DNA from: NORP181 sp047623555
GTDB lineage: Bacteria; Pseudomonadota; Alphaproteobacteria; Rhodobacterales; Rhodobacteraceae
Length of the DNA stretch: 55,943 nt
Direction: 5' to 3'
Assembly (NCBI GenBank): GCA_047623555.1
Contig: JBLHMP010000016.1
Span: forward strand, 1 to 55,943
The position numbers and the translations under genes were made by a program. This document shows positions 17,768 through 27,547 of this stretch, piece by piece. The notes below the pieces were generated by a model that searched no databases, was not told the origin of the DNA, and was given only the letters and a program-made list of their open reading frames with translations. Position 1 is the first letter of the stretch. Each line of letters starts with the position of its first letter.

Positions 17768-19099
17768 GTGCGAACACGCCTCGCAATAAAAATTCATGCG
17801 CTTCTGGAAAGTCGCTTCCCAGAACGCCGTCTGTTTCTAAAATCTGACACAGATACCCGGTTTATCCGGCTACGCCCGCTTACCCAGTTGGTCGCCTATG
17901 CAGGGGCATCTGTCATTGTCGCCTGGTCTATCGTGGCCACGGCCATCCTGCTGATGGACAGCATCGGGTCGGGCAATTTTCGCGATCAGGCCCGACGTGA
18001 TCAACAAAATTATCAGGCCCGGCTAAACGTGTTGTCCGTAGAACGTGATTCGCGCGCTGTTGAGGCACTGGCCGCGCAGGCCCGGTTTGCCGCGGCGCTG
18101 GATCAGGTGTCGATCATGCAATCTGAGCTTTTGTCCTCAGAAACCCGCCGCCTTGAGTTGGAAACCGGCATCGAAGTCATCCAGTCCACCCTGCGCGATA
18201 CCATGAAAGAACGCGAAGCCGCGCGCGGCACTCTGGCGCAAATTCAGCAAGCGGCGACAGAAAACGGTACCGCTCTGACCGCGACAGCCAACGCGCCGGC
18301 GCAAATGACGTTTATGGCCGACGCGCTGGAACGCACCGCATACGAACGCGACGATATTTTGGCCGATGCGCAGGCGGCGCTAAATGCGGCTGACGCGCTT
18401 GAGTATGAAATCAAGCTGATGCACGAACAGAACGACCAGATTTTTCGCCAACTCGAAGAAGCAATGACAATTTCGGTAGAACCGCTGGACAAAATGTTCC
18501 GCAGCGCCGGAATGCCCACCGACCAGATTATCGAACAGGTTCGGCGTGGATACAGTGGCCAGGGCGGTCCACTCACCCCTCTTAGCTTTTCAACGCGAGG
18601 TGGTGAAGAGCCCTCTCCTGATGAAGTGCGTGCAAACCGGCTGTTAAATCAGATGGACCAGTTAAATCTGTACCGCATCGCGGCACAAAAGGCGCCCTTT
18701 GCAGTACCGGTGAAATCGGTGTTCCGCTTTACCAGCCCATATGGCTATCGTCGTGACCCTAAAACCGGTGGCCGACGGATGCATAAAGGCACCGATTTTG
18801 CCGCCGCACATGGCACCGATATCTTTGCCACGGCAGATGGTGTTGTGGTGCATGCGGGCTGGCAATCGGGTTTTGGCAAACTGGTGCGCATCAAACATGC
18901 CTTTGGCATTGAGACACTTTACGCCCATAGTTCAAATCTTCGCGTTACCAAGGGCCAAAGGGTCTCGCGCGGGGATCATATTGCTGATATGGGTAGCACC
19001 GGTCGCTCAACAGGTACCCATCTTCACTACGAAATCCATGTGAACGGTCGAACCGTTAACCCCATGATCTATATCAAGGCTGCAAGAAATGTTTTCTAA
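17768..19099 (+). CDS. M23 family metallopeptidase with coiled coil (DUF5930-like N-terminus)
   Basis: 443 residues from GTG 17768, with AAGGA 9 nt upstream. The N-terminal part has a cytoplasmic basic stretch, one transmembrane segment (LVAYAGASVIVAWSIVATAILLMDS, ~40-65) and a long coiled coil (~75-220, many Ala/Glu/Gln heptads). The C-terminal domain is a LytM/M23 zinc peptidase with all ligands: the HxxxD-type MHKGTDF and HLHYEIH. It should cut peptide cross-links in the cell wall from the periplasmic side. Its end overlaps the bactofilin gene by 11 bp; M23-bactofilin pairs shape the cell wall locally in other alphaproteobacteria. Confidence 0.93.
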   Translation: MRTRLAIKIHALLESRFPERRLFLKSDTDTRFIRLRPLTQLVAYAGASVIVAWSIVATAILLMDSIGSGNFRDQARRDQQNYQARLNVLSVERDSRAVEALAAQARFAAALDQVSIMQSELLSSETRRLELETGIEVIQSTLRDTMKEREAARGTLAQIQQAATENGTALTATANAPAQMTFMADALERTAYERDDILADAQAALNAADALEYEIKLMHEQNDQIFRQLEEAMTISVEPLDKMFRSAGMPTDQIIEQVRRGYSGQGGPLTPLSFSTRGGEEPSPDEVRANRLLNQMDQLNLYRIAAQKAPFAVPVKSVFRFTSPYGYRRDPKTGGRRMHKGTDFAAAHGTDIFATADGVVVHAGWQSGFGKLVRIKHAFGIETLYAHSSNLRVTKGQRVSRGDHIADMGSTGRSTGTHLHYEIHVNGRTVNPMIYIKAARNVF

Positions 19100-19592
19100 G
19101 AGCAAAATCAATGAGCCTGGCAATAAGGCTCCGACACCATCCGCACCTGCGGCCCCCGAATCAGCCCCTGCGCGCGGCGGCGATTTTAAGGCAACCGCCC
19201 CCAAAGCCAAGCCGCCGGCATCGATTCTGTCACCTGATCTACACATCACCGGTAATCTGAAAACCACCGGCGACATTCAGGTCGAAGGCACCGTCGAAGG
19301 CAACATTCGCGCCCATCTGCTCACCATCGGTGAAAGCGCCACGATCAAGGGCGAAGTGACTGCCGATGATGTGGTCATCAATGGCCGTATCGTTGGCCGC
19401 GTGCGTGGACTTAAGGTTCGGTTGACCGCATCGGCACGGGTTGAGGGTGATATCATCCACAAGACCATCGCCATCGAGAGCGGTGCGCATTTTGAAGGCT
19501 CGGTTCAGCGGCAGGACGATCCCCTAAGCCCCGCCGGTCGCGCCGCGCCCAAAGGTGGCGCAGCTCTCGATCCGACAAAACCAAAAGCATAA
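19089..19592 (+). CDS. Bactofilin (polymer-forming cytoskeletal protein)
   Basis: 167 residues. The core (~45-140) is the short right-handed beta-helix repeat of bactofilins: ASILSPDLHITGNLKTTGDIQVEGTVEGNI, LLTIGESATIKGEVTADDVVINGRIVGRVRGLKVRLTASARVEGDI. It is flanked by flexible Pro/Ala/Lys-rich ends, as usual, with a long N-terminal tail. It polymerises without nucleotide and scaffolds wall enzymes. The 11-bp overlap with the M23 peptidase supports a working pair. Confidence 0.93.
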   Translation: MFSKSKINEPGNKAPTPSAPAAPESAPARGGDFKATAPKAKPPASILSPDLHITGNLKTTGDIQVEGTVEGNIRAHLLTIGESATIKGEVTADDVVINGRIVGRVRGLKVRLTASARVEGDIIHKTIAIESGAHFEGSVQRQDDPLSPAGRAAPKGGAALDPTKPKA

Positions 19593-19602
19593 TTCGTCAG
19601 AC

Positions 19603-21063
19603 ATGACATTAGAACGGGCATCGCAGGACATCTCTGCGGTGCCCGTTCTAATGTCTGGTTTCTGCGCCCCTGAGGCCCGCAAATTTGTGTTGATTGCGGC
19701 CATTCTGGCCTCGTCCATGGGCTTTATCGACGGCTCGGTCACCGCCATTGCCATGCCCGCCATTCGCACCACATTGGGCGCGACTTTGATGCAGGCACAA
19801 TGGGTGCACAACGCCTATATGCTGACGTTGGCGTCGCTGATCCTTGTCGGTGGTGCCATGGGCGACCGGTTTGGACTGGCCCGTATGTTCAGCGGCGGTA
19901 TCGCGCTATTTGTTGTGGCTTCGCTGACCTGCGCGCTGGCCCCAACGCCGGAATTTCTGATTGCTGCGCGTCTTATTCAGGGCGTTGGCGCCGCGGTGAT
20001 GGTGCCGGGATCATTGGCCATTATCGCGCGGGCCTATCCACGCAAAGACCGTGGCCGCGCCATTGGCATCTGGGCGGCAGCGTCAGCCATGACCACCGCA
20101 TTGGGGCCTATTATCGGCGGCCTGGCACTAAGCATTGGCGGCCCCGACATGTGGCGCTGGATTTTTGCGGTCAATTTACCAATGGGGGCGCTGGCGCTGT
20201 ATATGCTGCTGAGCAAACTCAAAACTGACCAAAGCCAACCCGACACACCCATTGATATTGCCGGGGCGGTGCTGGCCACTGCCTCGCTATTTGCGCTGGC
20301 CTGGGGGTTAACGGCGTCCGAACATAACAGCTTTTGGTTGATCGGAAGCGCCGTTGGGGTGGCGATGTTTCTCTGGATCGAATCGCACAGCCCCCAACCG
20401 ATGATGCCGCTGAGCATGTTTCGCAATCGGGTGTTTTCGGCGGCCAACTTGATGGCGTTTACGCTCTATTGTGCCCTGAATATCGTGTTTTTCTATATGC
20501 CTATGACATTGATCGCGGGCTGGGGACTGAACGAAATTACCGCCAGCGCCGCCTTTGCGCCAATGTCGATCATGATGTTTGCCCTGTCCACCCGGATGGG
20601 TCGATTGGCCGACCGCTTTGGCGCGGCGCCGCTGTTGTCGCTGGGATCTGTTTGCGTGGCACTCGGGTACGGCACAATTGCACTGGTTGCACCGTACCAA
20701 TTGTTTTTGCAGGGAGTTTTACCGGCGATGTGTCTGGTTGGTCTGGGCATGTCGATGATTGTCGCACCGTTGTCTGCCGCCGTCATGGGCGCCGCAGACG
20801 AGCACCAATCCGGCATTGCATCGGCCATCAACAACGCAGTGACGCGGATTTCCGGGCTGGTATCAGTGGCCGCCATGGGAGGTGTGATCACAATAAGCTA
20901 TGTCGCAGCTGGGGGCAACGAAAGCTTTGGCGTCACCTCAGACGTTGCCGGACATAACGCGGCGATGTCAGCAGCCTTTGCCATTGCCGCCTGGGTGGCC
21001 GCCGGTCTGTCCGCGATCAGTGCAGTGATTGCCTGGGGTGCAATGGGATCGCGCAAAGCCTAA
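19603..21063 (+). CDS. MFS drug/multidrug exporter of the DHA2 (EmrB/QacA) type
   Basis: 486 residues if ATG 19603 is used, 470 if ATG 19651; neither has a ribosome site and both lie in a hairpin, so the start is open. About 14 hydrophobic segments follow, with LASSMGFIDGSVTAIAMPAIRTTLG (the motif at TM1 of DHA2 carriers), GDRFGLARMFSGG (motif A) and the motif C region LGPIIGGLALSIGGPDMWRWIFAVNLP. It is a proton-driven exporter of unknown substrate. Overlap of its upstream end with the bactofilin gene suggests possible co-transcription. Confidence 0.9.
   Translation: MTLERASQDISAVPVLMSGFCAPEARKFVLIAAILASSMGFIDGSVTAIAMPAIRTTLGATLMQAQWVHNAYMLTLASLILVGGAMGDRFGLARMFSGGIALFVVASLTCALAPTPEFLIAARLIQGVGAAVMVPGSLAIIARAYPRKDRGRAIGIWAAASAMTTALGPIIGGLALSIGGPDMWRWIFAVNLPMGALALYMLLSKLKTDQSQPDTPIDIAGAVLATASLFALAWGLTASEHNSFWLIGSAVGVAMFLWIESHSPQPMMPLSMFRNRVFSAANLMAFTLYCALNIVFFYMPMTLIAGWGLNEITASAAFAPMSIMMFALSTRMGRLADRFGAAPLLSLGSVCVALGYGTIALVAPYQLFLQGVLPAMCLVGLGMSMIVAPLSAAVMGAADEHQSGIASAINNAVTRISGLVSVAAMGGVITISYVAAGGNESFGVTSDVAGHNAAMSAAFAIAAWVAAGLSAISAVIAWGAMGSRKA
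19605..19655 (+). promoter_or_regulatory. Long hairpin at the bactofilin/MFS junction
   Basis: GACATTAGAACGGGCA (19605-19620) and TGCCCGTTCTAATGTC (19640-19655) are exact 16-bp arms. Inside them CGCAG/CTGCG add a second stem. The whole sits over the two likely start codons of the MFS gene (19603, 19651). It could be the bactofilin terminator, though without a U-run, or a block to MFS translation. Confidence 0.65.
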
Positions 21064-21070
21064 GGCCGCG

Positions 21071-22072
21071 TTACTGCCCGAGCATCCAGATTCCATCCGG
21101 CCAAAACGCATGGAAGGCAAAGGCAAACATCACATCATGCGCCACATCGCGCCCCTGTGCATCGCGCACCCGGATGGTGCCGACCTCTTTGCCCTTGGCG
21201 ATTTGCCCGGAATCAAGCGCCGACGCCTGGCCTTTGCTCCAGCTGATGGACAGCCCGGCCTCATTCACTTGCGATTCTTTGGCCAGTCGGGTTAGCGGCC
21301 AGGCCCGGGTGCCGACCCGAACCACCCGCACCAAAGGCGGGATGCCATGCGGCGGGTTTTCACCATTATACAGGAATGGCCGGGCTGAGCTATCATAGCC
21401 GCGATACGGGTTTTGCCCATAGGCGCGCCGATTTTCGGTTGGTTCTGCCATCACCAAACCTTGCGGATTGCGGGCCTTGAATTGACCCCAGCTCTCCATC
21501 CATGTCGGTAGAGATTTGAGCGTGGTTCCGTTCAGATCACCAACAATGGCCTGACCAATGGCCTGTTGCCACCAACTCTCGGTTTCGCGGTCAAACATCA
21601 CCATATCAGAATTGCGCAGCTTGCCGGACACGCCAAAGGTCAGGGTTTTGCCGCCAACCCGGCGATCAAAGGTGATGCCGGAATTGCACAGTGGACAGAA
21701 CGTCACCGCAATCGGGATGCCAGCCACGGTGTCATTGACGATCTCATGCCAGATCAAATAGCGGATTGGATAGGCGCGCGGTTTGGCTCCGTCGATTTCC
21801 ACAGTGATCACCGGTTCGCGATCGCCAATGCGTTTTTCGTTTGTTGCCGGTTTGAATTTGGGATCATTCAGCGCCGGAATACCGTCCCTCGGTGGGCCGC
21901 CAGAGAGGATTTCACCCCAATTAGGCACGCTGGATTTGCTGAAGTCCGTATTGGGCCATTCGTGTTTCCAAAAATCCGGGCTGGCATTGGCCCCCGCCCC
22001 AATCAATGCCCCGATCATGGTAAATATCCCCGCGATCAGCACAGTTTTGATCTGCGCAGTTCTGGTTTTCAT
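21071..22072 (-). CDS. DUF3179 domain-containing exported protein
   Basis: 333 residues from ATG 22072 (AAAGG 10 nt upstream). The N-terminus is a signal or anchor (VLIAGIFTMIGALIGAGANAS). The hallmark PIAVTFCPLCNSGITFDR, with the paired cysteines, and LRNSDMVMFDRETESWWQQAIGQAIVG are the conserved DUF3179 blocks; GEILSGGPPRDGIPAL lies upstream. The family's role is unknown; the CPLC pair could bind metal or form a disulfide. It is convergent with the MFS gene and has only 8 bp between the stops. Confidence 0.9.
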   Translation of the reverse strand: MKTRTAQIKTVLIAGIFTMIGALIGAGANASPDFWKHEWPNTDFSKSSVPNWGEILSGGPPRDGIPALNDPKFKPATNEKRIGDREPVITVEIDGAKPRAYPIRYLIWHEIVNDTVAGIPIAVTFCPLCNSGITFDRRVGGKTLTFGVSGKLRNSDMVMFDRETESWWQQAIGQAIVGDLNGTTLKSLPTWMESWGQFKARNPQGLVMAEPTENRRAYGQNPYRGYDSSARPFLYNGENPPHGIPPLVRVVRVGTRAWPLTRLAKESQVNEAGLSISWSKGQASALDSGQIAKGKEVGTIRVRDAQGRDVAHDVMFAFAFHAFWPDGIWMLGQ

Positions 22073-22116
22073 TTCGCCCACCTTTCACGCCTTTGCGGTT
22101 CAAGGTGCGGGGAAAC

Positions 22117-22145
22117 GCCCGTGTTGCATAGCCCACAACACGGGC
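22117..22145 (-). terminator. Hairpin between the cyclophilin and DUF3179 genes
   Basis: GCCCGTGTTG (22117-22126) and CAACACGGGC (22136-22145), a perfect 10-bp stem with a 9-nt loop, in the 126-bp gap after the periplasmic cyclophilin gene. No U-run follows on the minus strand, so the end may be Rho-dependent. Confidence 0.45.
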
Positions 22146-22159
22146 TTGTGACGCAATGT

Positions 22160-22183
22160 GCGTGGGTTTTCACCCACCCTACG
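22160..22183. repeat. 24-bp intergenic repeat GTGGGT-hairpin, copy 1
   Basis: GCGTGGGTTTTCACCCACCC followed by TACG, with a GTGGGT/ACCCAC stem. The same 24 bases occur at 54710-54733. Repeats of this kind (GTAGGGTGGGT...ACCCAC) are widespread in proteobacterial intergenic spaces; their role is not known. Confidence 0.7.
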
Positions 22184-22198
22184 CCCTTTAATCGCCGT

Positions 22199-22750
22199 TT
22201 AGTCGATAACAGTGACTTTGGTCATCACGTCTGGTTTGCCGACAACAGAGCCGTTCTGGCCTTTGCCAAGTTTGATCTGTTCAACCACATCAAACCCGTC
22301 CGTTACTTTGCCCACGACCGTATATTGCCCATTCAGGAACATGCCTTCGTCCAGCATGATAAAGAACTGGCTGTTGGCTGAATCCGGGCTTTGGCTGCGC
22401 GCCATGCCAACCATGCCTTTTTCAAACGGCGTATCGCTGAATTCTGCCGGCAGATCAGCCATGTCTGAGCCACCGCGACCGGCCTTGTTCATGTCGCCGC
22501 CCATTCTGCCGAACTCAACATCGCCAGTTTGCGCCATAAAGCCATCAATCACCCGGTGAAACACCACGCCATCATAGGCACCGTCAGCAGCAAGCTTAGC
22601 AATCCGTTCCGCGTGTTTAGGCGCGATATCCTCAAACAGGTCGATAGTGATGGTGCCATTGGCGCCCTCACCTTCAACGTCTATCTGGATGCCAGAGGCC
22701 AAGGCCGGGCTGGCGATCATCAGGGCAAATACTGCTGCCAGACTACGCAT
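22199..22750 (-). CDS. Periplasmic peptidyl-prolyl cis-trans isomerase, cyclophilin type
   Basis: 183 residues. The N-terminus is a signal peptide (SLAAVFALMIASPALAS) and the mature domain carries the cyclophilin catalytic strand VVFHRVIDGFMAQTGDV and the later SQFFIMLDEGMFLNGQYTVVGKV. It should isomerise X-Pro bonds of exported proteins. It overlaps the end of the upstream cytosolic homologue by 8 bp, so the two genes are coupled. Arg of FHRVI and the GQYTVVG substrate pocket are intact. Confidence 0.95.
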   Translation of the reverse strand: MRSLAAVFALMIASPALASGIQIDVEGEGANGTITIDLFEDIAPKHAERIAKLAADGAYDGVVFHRVIDGFMAQTGDVEFGRMGGDMNKAGRGGSDMADLPAEFSDTPFEKGMVGMARSQSPDSANSQFFIMLDEGMFLNGQYTVVGKVTDGFDVVEQIKLGKGQNGSVVGKPDVMTKVTVID

Positions 22751-23249
22751 CTGCGGCCACCTTAACGCTGATCATACGATCAGGCGCGGTTGGGGGTTCG
22801 CCACGAACGAGGGCGTCAACGTGATCCATGCCGTCCAGAACCCGGCCATAAACCGTGTACTGACCATTCAGGAAATGATTGTCGCTAAAGTTGATAAAGA
22901 ACTGCGAATTGGCACTGTTTGGGTTAGACGACCGCGCCGCAGCCAATGTACCGCGATCATGCGGCAGTTTTGAAAACTCGGCGGGCAGATCATCCATTGA
23001 GGACGCGCCTGTTCCGGCACGCGAGAGGTTAAAGTCATCCTCCATGTCGCCATGCTGAACATCGCCAGTTTGCGCCATGAACCCGTCAATCACCCGGTGA
23101 AAGGCAACATTGTCGTACTCACCAGCCCGGGCCAGTTCTTTCATACGCGCCGTGTGGGCCGGGGCGATATCCTTGAGCAGTTCAATCGTGACTGTACCAC
23201 CTGACAGTTCAATCAGAATGGTGTTTTCGGGGTCTGTGATCTCGGCCAT
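22743..23249 (-). CDS. ppiB: Cytosolic peptidyl-prolyl cis-trans isomerase, cyclophilin type
   Basis: 168 residues from ATG 23249 (AGGAG 6 nt upstream). It contains VAFHRVIDGFMAQTGDV, SANSQFFINFSDNHFLNGQYTVYGRV and no signal peptide. The open frame upstream of 23249 extends antisense into pgk and is not coding. Close relative of the periplasmic gene that follows it, so the pair looks like an old tandem duplication split by localisation. Confidence 0.95.
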   Translation of the reverse strand: MAEITDPENTILIELSGGTVTIELLKDIAPAHTARMKELARAGEYDNVAFHRVIDGFMAQTGDVQHGDMEDDFNLSRAGTGASSMDDLPAEFSKLPHDRGTLAAARSSNPNSANSQFFINFSDNHFLNGQYTVYGRVLDGMDHVDALVRGEPPTAPDRMISVKVAADA

Positions 23250-23376
23250 GTGGCGCTCCTGTTTAAATTGGTTGGCCGATATGTAAGGCCCGACCACCCG
23301 ATTGCCAAGTGACCCATTGACCAAAGGGGGCAATGCAGGGCAACTGACGAACAAATTGCAGAGATAGGAGCGACCG

Positions 23377-24563
<1,187 letters not shown>

Positions 24564-24576
<13 letters not shown>

Positions 24577-24652
24577 AAATACCTCCGCCGGAGGCTGCGC
24601 GTTTGCACCGCAAACGCCAAACATCAAATGATCCCTCTGGGATCGCATTTTT
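24564..24652 (+). terminator. pgk transcript end with structured repeat, copy B
   Basis: TCTTCTCGT-N3-AAATACCT plus CCGCCGGAGG is shared with 1161-1190. Next comes a covarying stem (GCGTTTGC/GCAAACGC), then AAACATC-A-AATGAT. A third hairpin GATCCC-TCT-GGGATC (24630-24644) ends in GCATTTTT, which gives a good intrinsic terminator for pgk. Confidence 0.7.
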
Positions 24653-24667
24653 CTTGTACCCAAGGGA

Positions 24668-24696
24668 TTCACAAACCGAATCAGCTGTGTCATACT
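24668..24696 (+). promoter_or_regulatory. Possible promoter of the FtsB-like gene
   Basis: TTCACA at 24668-24673 and CATACT at 24691-24696 are separated by 17 nt and lie about 40 nt before the GTG start. Both boxes match the sigma-70 consensus only partly (4 of 6 each). Confidence 0.35.
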
Positions 24697-24737
24697 ACTG
24701 GTACGCGCCCGTCAGAGGCGGTTATTGAGGCAGCACA

Positions 24738-25037
24738 GTGACCCGTAGCAACAGACCCGGATTTGGCTCGTTCTTTTATTTCGCCATGGCATTCGCCTTG
24801 TGCGCCTATTTCACCTTTGCCGCAGTACAAGGTGATTTTGGCCTATTCCGCCGTGTCGAGATTTCGGCAGAGGCTGATATCCTGAAACATGATCTGGCGC
24901 TGCTGCAAATCAAAATTGCTTCGATGGAAAACCTGACCCGCCGGCTGTCAGATGATTACCTTGATCTGGACCTGCTTGACCAACAGGCCCGTTCGGTTCT
25001 TGGCCTGTTGCGCGCCGACGAAATCGTCATTCGCTAG
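24738..25037 (+). CDS. FtsB/DivIC-type septum formation initiator
   Basis: 99 residues from GTG 24738 (GAGG 7 nt upstream). A short cytoplasmic start precedes a single membrane segment (SFFYFAMAFALCAYFTFAAVQG, ~10-31) and a coiled coil (~40-70), then a short C-terminal tail (LDLLDQQARSVLGLLRADEIVI) typical of FtsB-like division proteins, where it contacts the FtsL-FtsQ partner. It sits between pgk and pdhA, a common alphaproteobacterial position. Small size and low complexity make the assignment by layout rather than by catalytic residues. Confidence 0.85.
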   Translation: MTRSNRPGFGSFFYFAMAFALCAYFTFAAVQGDFGLFRRVEISAEADILKHDLALLQIKIASMENLTRRLSDDYLDLDLLDQQARSVLGLLRADEIVIR

Positions 25038-25109
25038 GCCAGCGTTTGCCGGTGATATTCCCCTACGTCATATTTTTTCTCGCCAGAGGCGGTCAAATCC
25101 GGTATGAGA

Positions 25110-25127
25110 TAGTTTAACGCTAAACTA
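25110..25127 (+). promoter_or_regulatory. Palindromic operator upstream of pdhA, shared with lpdA
   Basis: TAGTTTA-ACGC-TAAACTA, 27 nt before the pdhA start codon and probably overlapping the promoter's -10 region. Same arms and spacing as the palindrome before lpdA (8455-8472). Confidence 0.75.
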
Positions 25128-25154
25128 TATTTCAAACAGGGGATGCAGCGACCG

Positions 25155-26156
25155 ATGGCCACACGTAAATCCGCAAAGAAAACAAACGCTTCTGCCGAAG
25201 ACCTGAAAACATTTTATCGCGAAATGCTGCTAATCCGGCGATTCGAAGAGAAGGCCGGACAGCTATATGGCATGGGTCTGATCGGTGGTTTCTGCCATCT
25301 GTACATCGGACAAGAGGCCGTTGTTGTTGGTCTTGAATCCGCTGCTGAAGAAGGCGACAAACGCATCACATCCTACCGCGATCACGGACATATGCTGGCC
25401 TGTGGCATGGATCCAAACGGCGTCATGGCCGAATTGGCCGGGCGCTCGGGCGGCTATTCGCGCGGCAAAGGCGGCTCGATGCATATGTTCAGCAAAGAAC
25501 AGAACTTTTACGGTGGTAACGGCATCGTTGCCGCACAGGTGCCTTTGGGCGCCGGGCTGGCCTTTGCAGACAAATACAAAGGCAATGGCCGGGTAACTTT
25601 TGCCTATTTCGGTGATGGGGCCGCCAATCAAGGACAGGTTTACGAAACCTTTAACATGGCCGCACTTTGGGATCTTCCGGTGATTTTTGTCATTGAAAAC
25701 AACCAATACGCCATGGGCACATCGCAAAAACGCTCAACCTCTTCTCCTGATATCCACACCCGAGGCGAAGCCTTTGGTATTCCCGGCGAAGCAGTTGATG
25801 GCATGGACGTACTCGCCGTGCGCGACGCTGGTGAAAAGGCGGTAAAACACTGCCGCTCGGGCAAAGGCCCCTACATTCTTGAAATCAAAACCTATCGCTA
25901 CCGCGGCCATTCCATGTCGGACCCAGCGAAATACCGCACCCGCGAAGAAGTGCAGAAAATACGCGAAGAACGCGATCCGATTGAACAAGTGCGCAACCTG
26001 CTTTTGGCCAATAAATACGCAACCGAGGACGATCTGAAGGCCGTTGATAAAGAGATCAAAGGCATCGTGAACGACTCGGCTGAATTTGCCCGCAACAGCC
26101 CGGAACCGGATCCGGCTGAATTGTGGACAGACATTTACGCCGAAGCGACGGCATAA
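25155..26156 (+). CDS. pdhA: Pyruvate dehydrogenase E1 component, alpha subunit
   Basis: 333 residues from ATG 25155; an in-frame ATG at 25143 is too close to its GGGG to be used. It decarboxylates pyruvate with thiamine diphosphate. TPP-binding blocks are YFGDGAANQGQVYETFNMAALWDLPVIFVIENN (~150-182) and the loop YRGHSMSDPAKYR (~250). The N-terminal IRRFEEKAGQLYGMGLIGGFCHLYIGQEA is the usual start of the catalytic domain. A shared palindrome before it and 11 bp to pdhB define the operon pdhA-pdhB-pdhC. Confidence 0.97.
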   Translation: MATRKSAKKTNASAEDLKTFYREMLLIRRFEEKAGQLYGMGLIGGFCHLYIGQEAVVVGLESAAEEGDKRITSYRDHGHMLACGMDPNGVMAELAGRSGGYSRGKGGSMHMFSKEQNFYGGNGIVAAQVPLGAGLAFADKYKGNGRVTFAYFGDGAANQGQVYETFNMAALWDLPVIFVIENNQYAMGTSQKRSTSSPDIHTRGEAFGIPGEAVDGMDVLAVRDAGEKAVKHCRSGKGPYILEIKTYRYRGHSMSDPAKYRTREEVQKIREERDPIEQVRNLLLANKYATEDDLKAVDKEIKGIVNDSAEFARNSPEPDPAELWTDIYAEATA

Positions 26157-26167
26157 GGGAAAATATC

Positions 26168-27535
26168 ATGGCAATCGAAATTCTAATGCCCGCGCTTTCC
26201 CCAACAATGGAAGAAGGCACATTGGCCAAATGGCTGGTCAAAGAGGGCGACACCGTCGTTTCAGGCGACATTCTGGCCGAGATCGAAACCGACAAAGCCA
26301 CGATGGAGTTTGAGGCCGTTGACGAAGGCATCATCGGTAAGATCCTGATCGCTGAAGGCAGCGAAGGCGTTAAGGTTAACACCGCCATCGCCATTCTGGT
26401 TGAGGACGGCGAAAGCGTCGACGACGTCACCCCAACCGCCGCGCCGACAATCGCTGCAATTATCGCCGAACCAACGACCGCCCCTGCCCCAGTTGCTGCA
26501 GCCCCTGCCGCGCCGCAGCTCGATCTGACCCCGGACTGGCCCGAAGGCACCGCCATCAAACAACAATCTGTTCGCGAAGCATTGCGCGACGCCATGGCCG
26601 AAGAAATGCGCCGGGACGAAAACGTTTATCTGATGGGCGAAGAAGTCGCCGAATATCAGGGCGCCTATAAAATCAGCCAGGGCTTGCTCGACGAATTCGG
26701 TGAAAAACGTATTATCGACACGCCAATCACCGAACATGGCTTTGCCGGTATCGCCGTTGGCTCGGCATTCGCCGGTCTGCGCCCGATTGTCGAATTCATG
26801 ACCTTTAACTTTGCCATGCAGGCAATTGACCAGATCATCAACTCTGCCGCCAAGACGCTGTATATGTCCGGCGGCCAGATGGGCGCGCCCATGGTATTTC
26901 GGGGGCCCAATGGTGCCGCCGCACGTGTTGGCGCGCAGCACAGTCAGGATTATTCGGCCTGGTATATGCAGGTTCCGGGGCTAAAGGTGGTCTCACCCTA
27001 TTCGGCCTCTGACGCCAAAGGCCTGCTCAAAACCGCGATCCGTGACCCAAACCCGGTGATCTTTCTGGAAAACGAAATGCTGTATGGCCGCAGTTTCGAT
27101 ATGCCGGAAATTGATGATTACACCGTGCCGTTTGGAAAGGCCCGCATCTGGCGCGAGGGCACCGATGTGACCATCGTCAGCTTTAGCATCGGCATGCAAT
27201 ATGCGCTCGAGGCGGCTGATAAGCTCGCCGAGGAGGGCATTAGCGCCGAGGTCATCGACCTGCGTACTTTGCGCCCGATGGACACGGCCACGATCCTGAA
27301 ATCAGTCATGAAAACAAACCGTTGCGTGACTGTTGAAGAGGGTTGGCCACAGGGCTCTGTCGGCAGCTACATCTCGTCTGTGATCATGCAAGAGGCATTT
27401 GATTATCTCGACGCGCCGGTGATTAACTGCACCGGCAAGGACGTGCCAATGCCCTACGCCGCCAATCTCGAAAAACTCGCACTTGTGACCACGGACGATG
27501 TGATTGCCGCCGTGAAACAAGTGACATACCGCTAA
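26168..27535 (+). CDS. pdhB: Pyruvate dehydrogenase E1 beta subunit with N-terminal lipoyl domain
   Basis: 455 residues. Residues 1-78 are a lipoyl domain with the modified lysine in ETDKATMEF; a proline- and alanine-rich linker follows (~85-120), then the E1 beta catalytic body (TAIKQQSVREALRDAMAEEMRRDENVYLMGEEV, EFMTFNFAMQAIDQIINSAAKTLYMSGGQ, IIDTPITEHGFAGIAVG). E1 beta usually lacks the lipoyl arm; the fused form is known in many alphaproteobacteria. Its lipoyl stretch is nearly identical in DNA to that of pdhC. Start has an AAGG site 7 nt upstream. Confidence 0.97.
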   Translation: MAIEILMPALSPTMEEGTLAKWLVKEGDTVVSGDILAEIETDKATMEFEAVDEGIIGKILIAEGSEGVKVNTAIAILVEDGESVDDVTPTAAPTIAAIIAEPTTAPAPVAAAPAAPQLDLTPDWPEGTAIKQQSVREALRDAMAEEMRRDENVYLMGEEVAEYQGAYKISQGLLDEFGEKRIIDTPITEHGFAGIAVGSAFAGLRPIVEFMTFNFAMQAIDQIINSAAKTLYMSGGQMGAPMVFRGPNGAAARVGAQHSQDYSAWYMQVPGLKVVSPYSASDAKGLLKTAIRDPNPVIFLENEMLYGRSFDMPEIDDYTVPFGKARIWREGTDVTIVSFSIGMQYALEAADKLAEEGISAEVIDLRTLRPMDTATILKSVMKTNRCVTVEEGWPQGSVGSYISSVIMQEAFDYLDAPVINCTGKDVPMPYAANLEKLALVTTDDVIAAVKQVTYR

Positions 27536-27547
27536 GAGGACCGCGCC

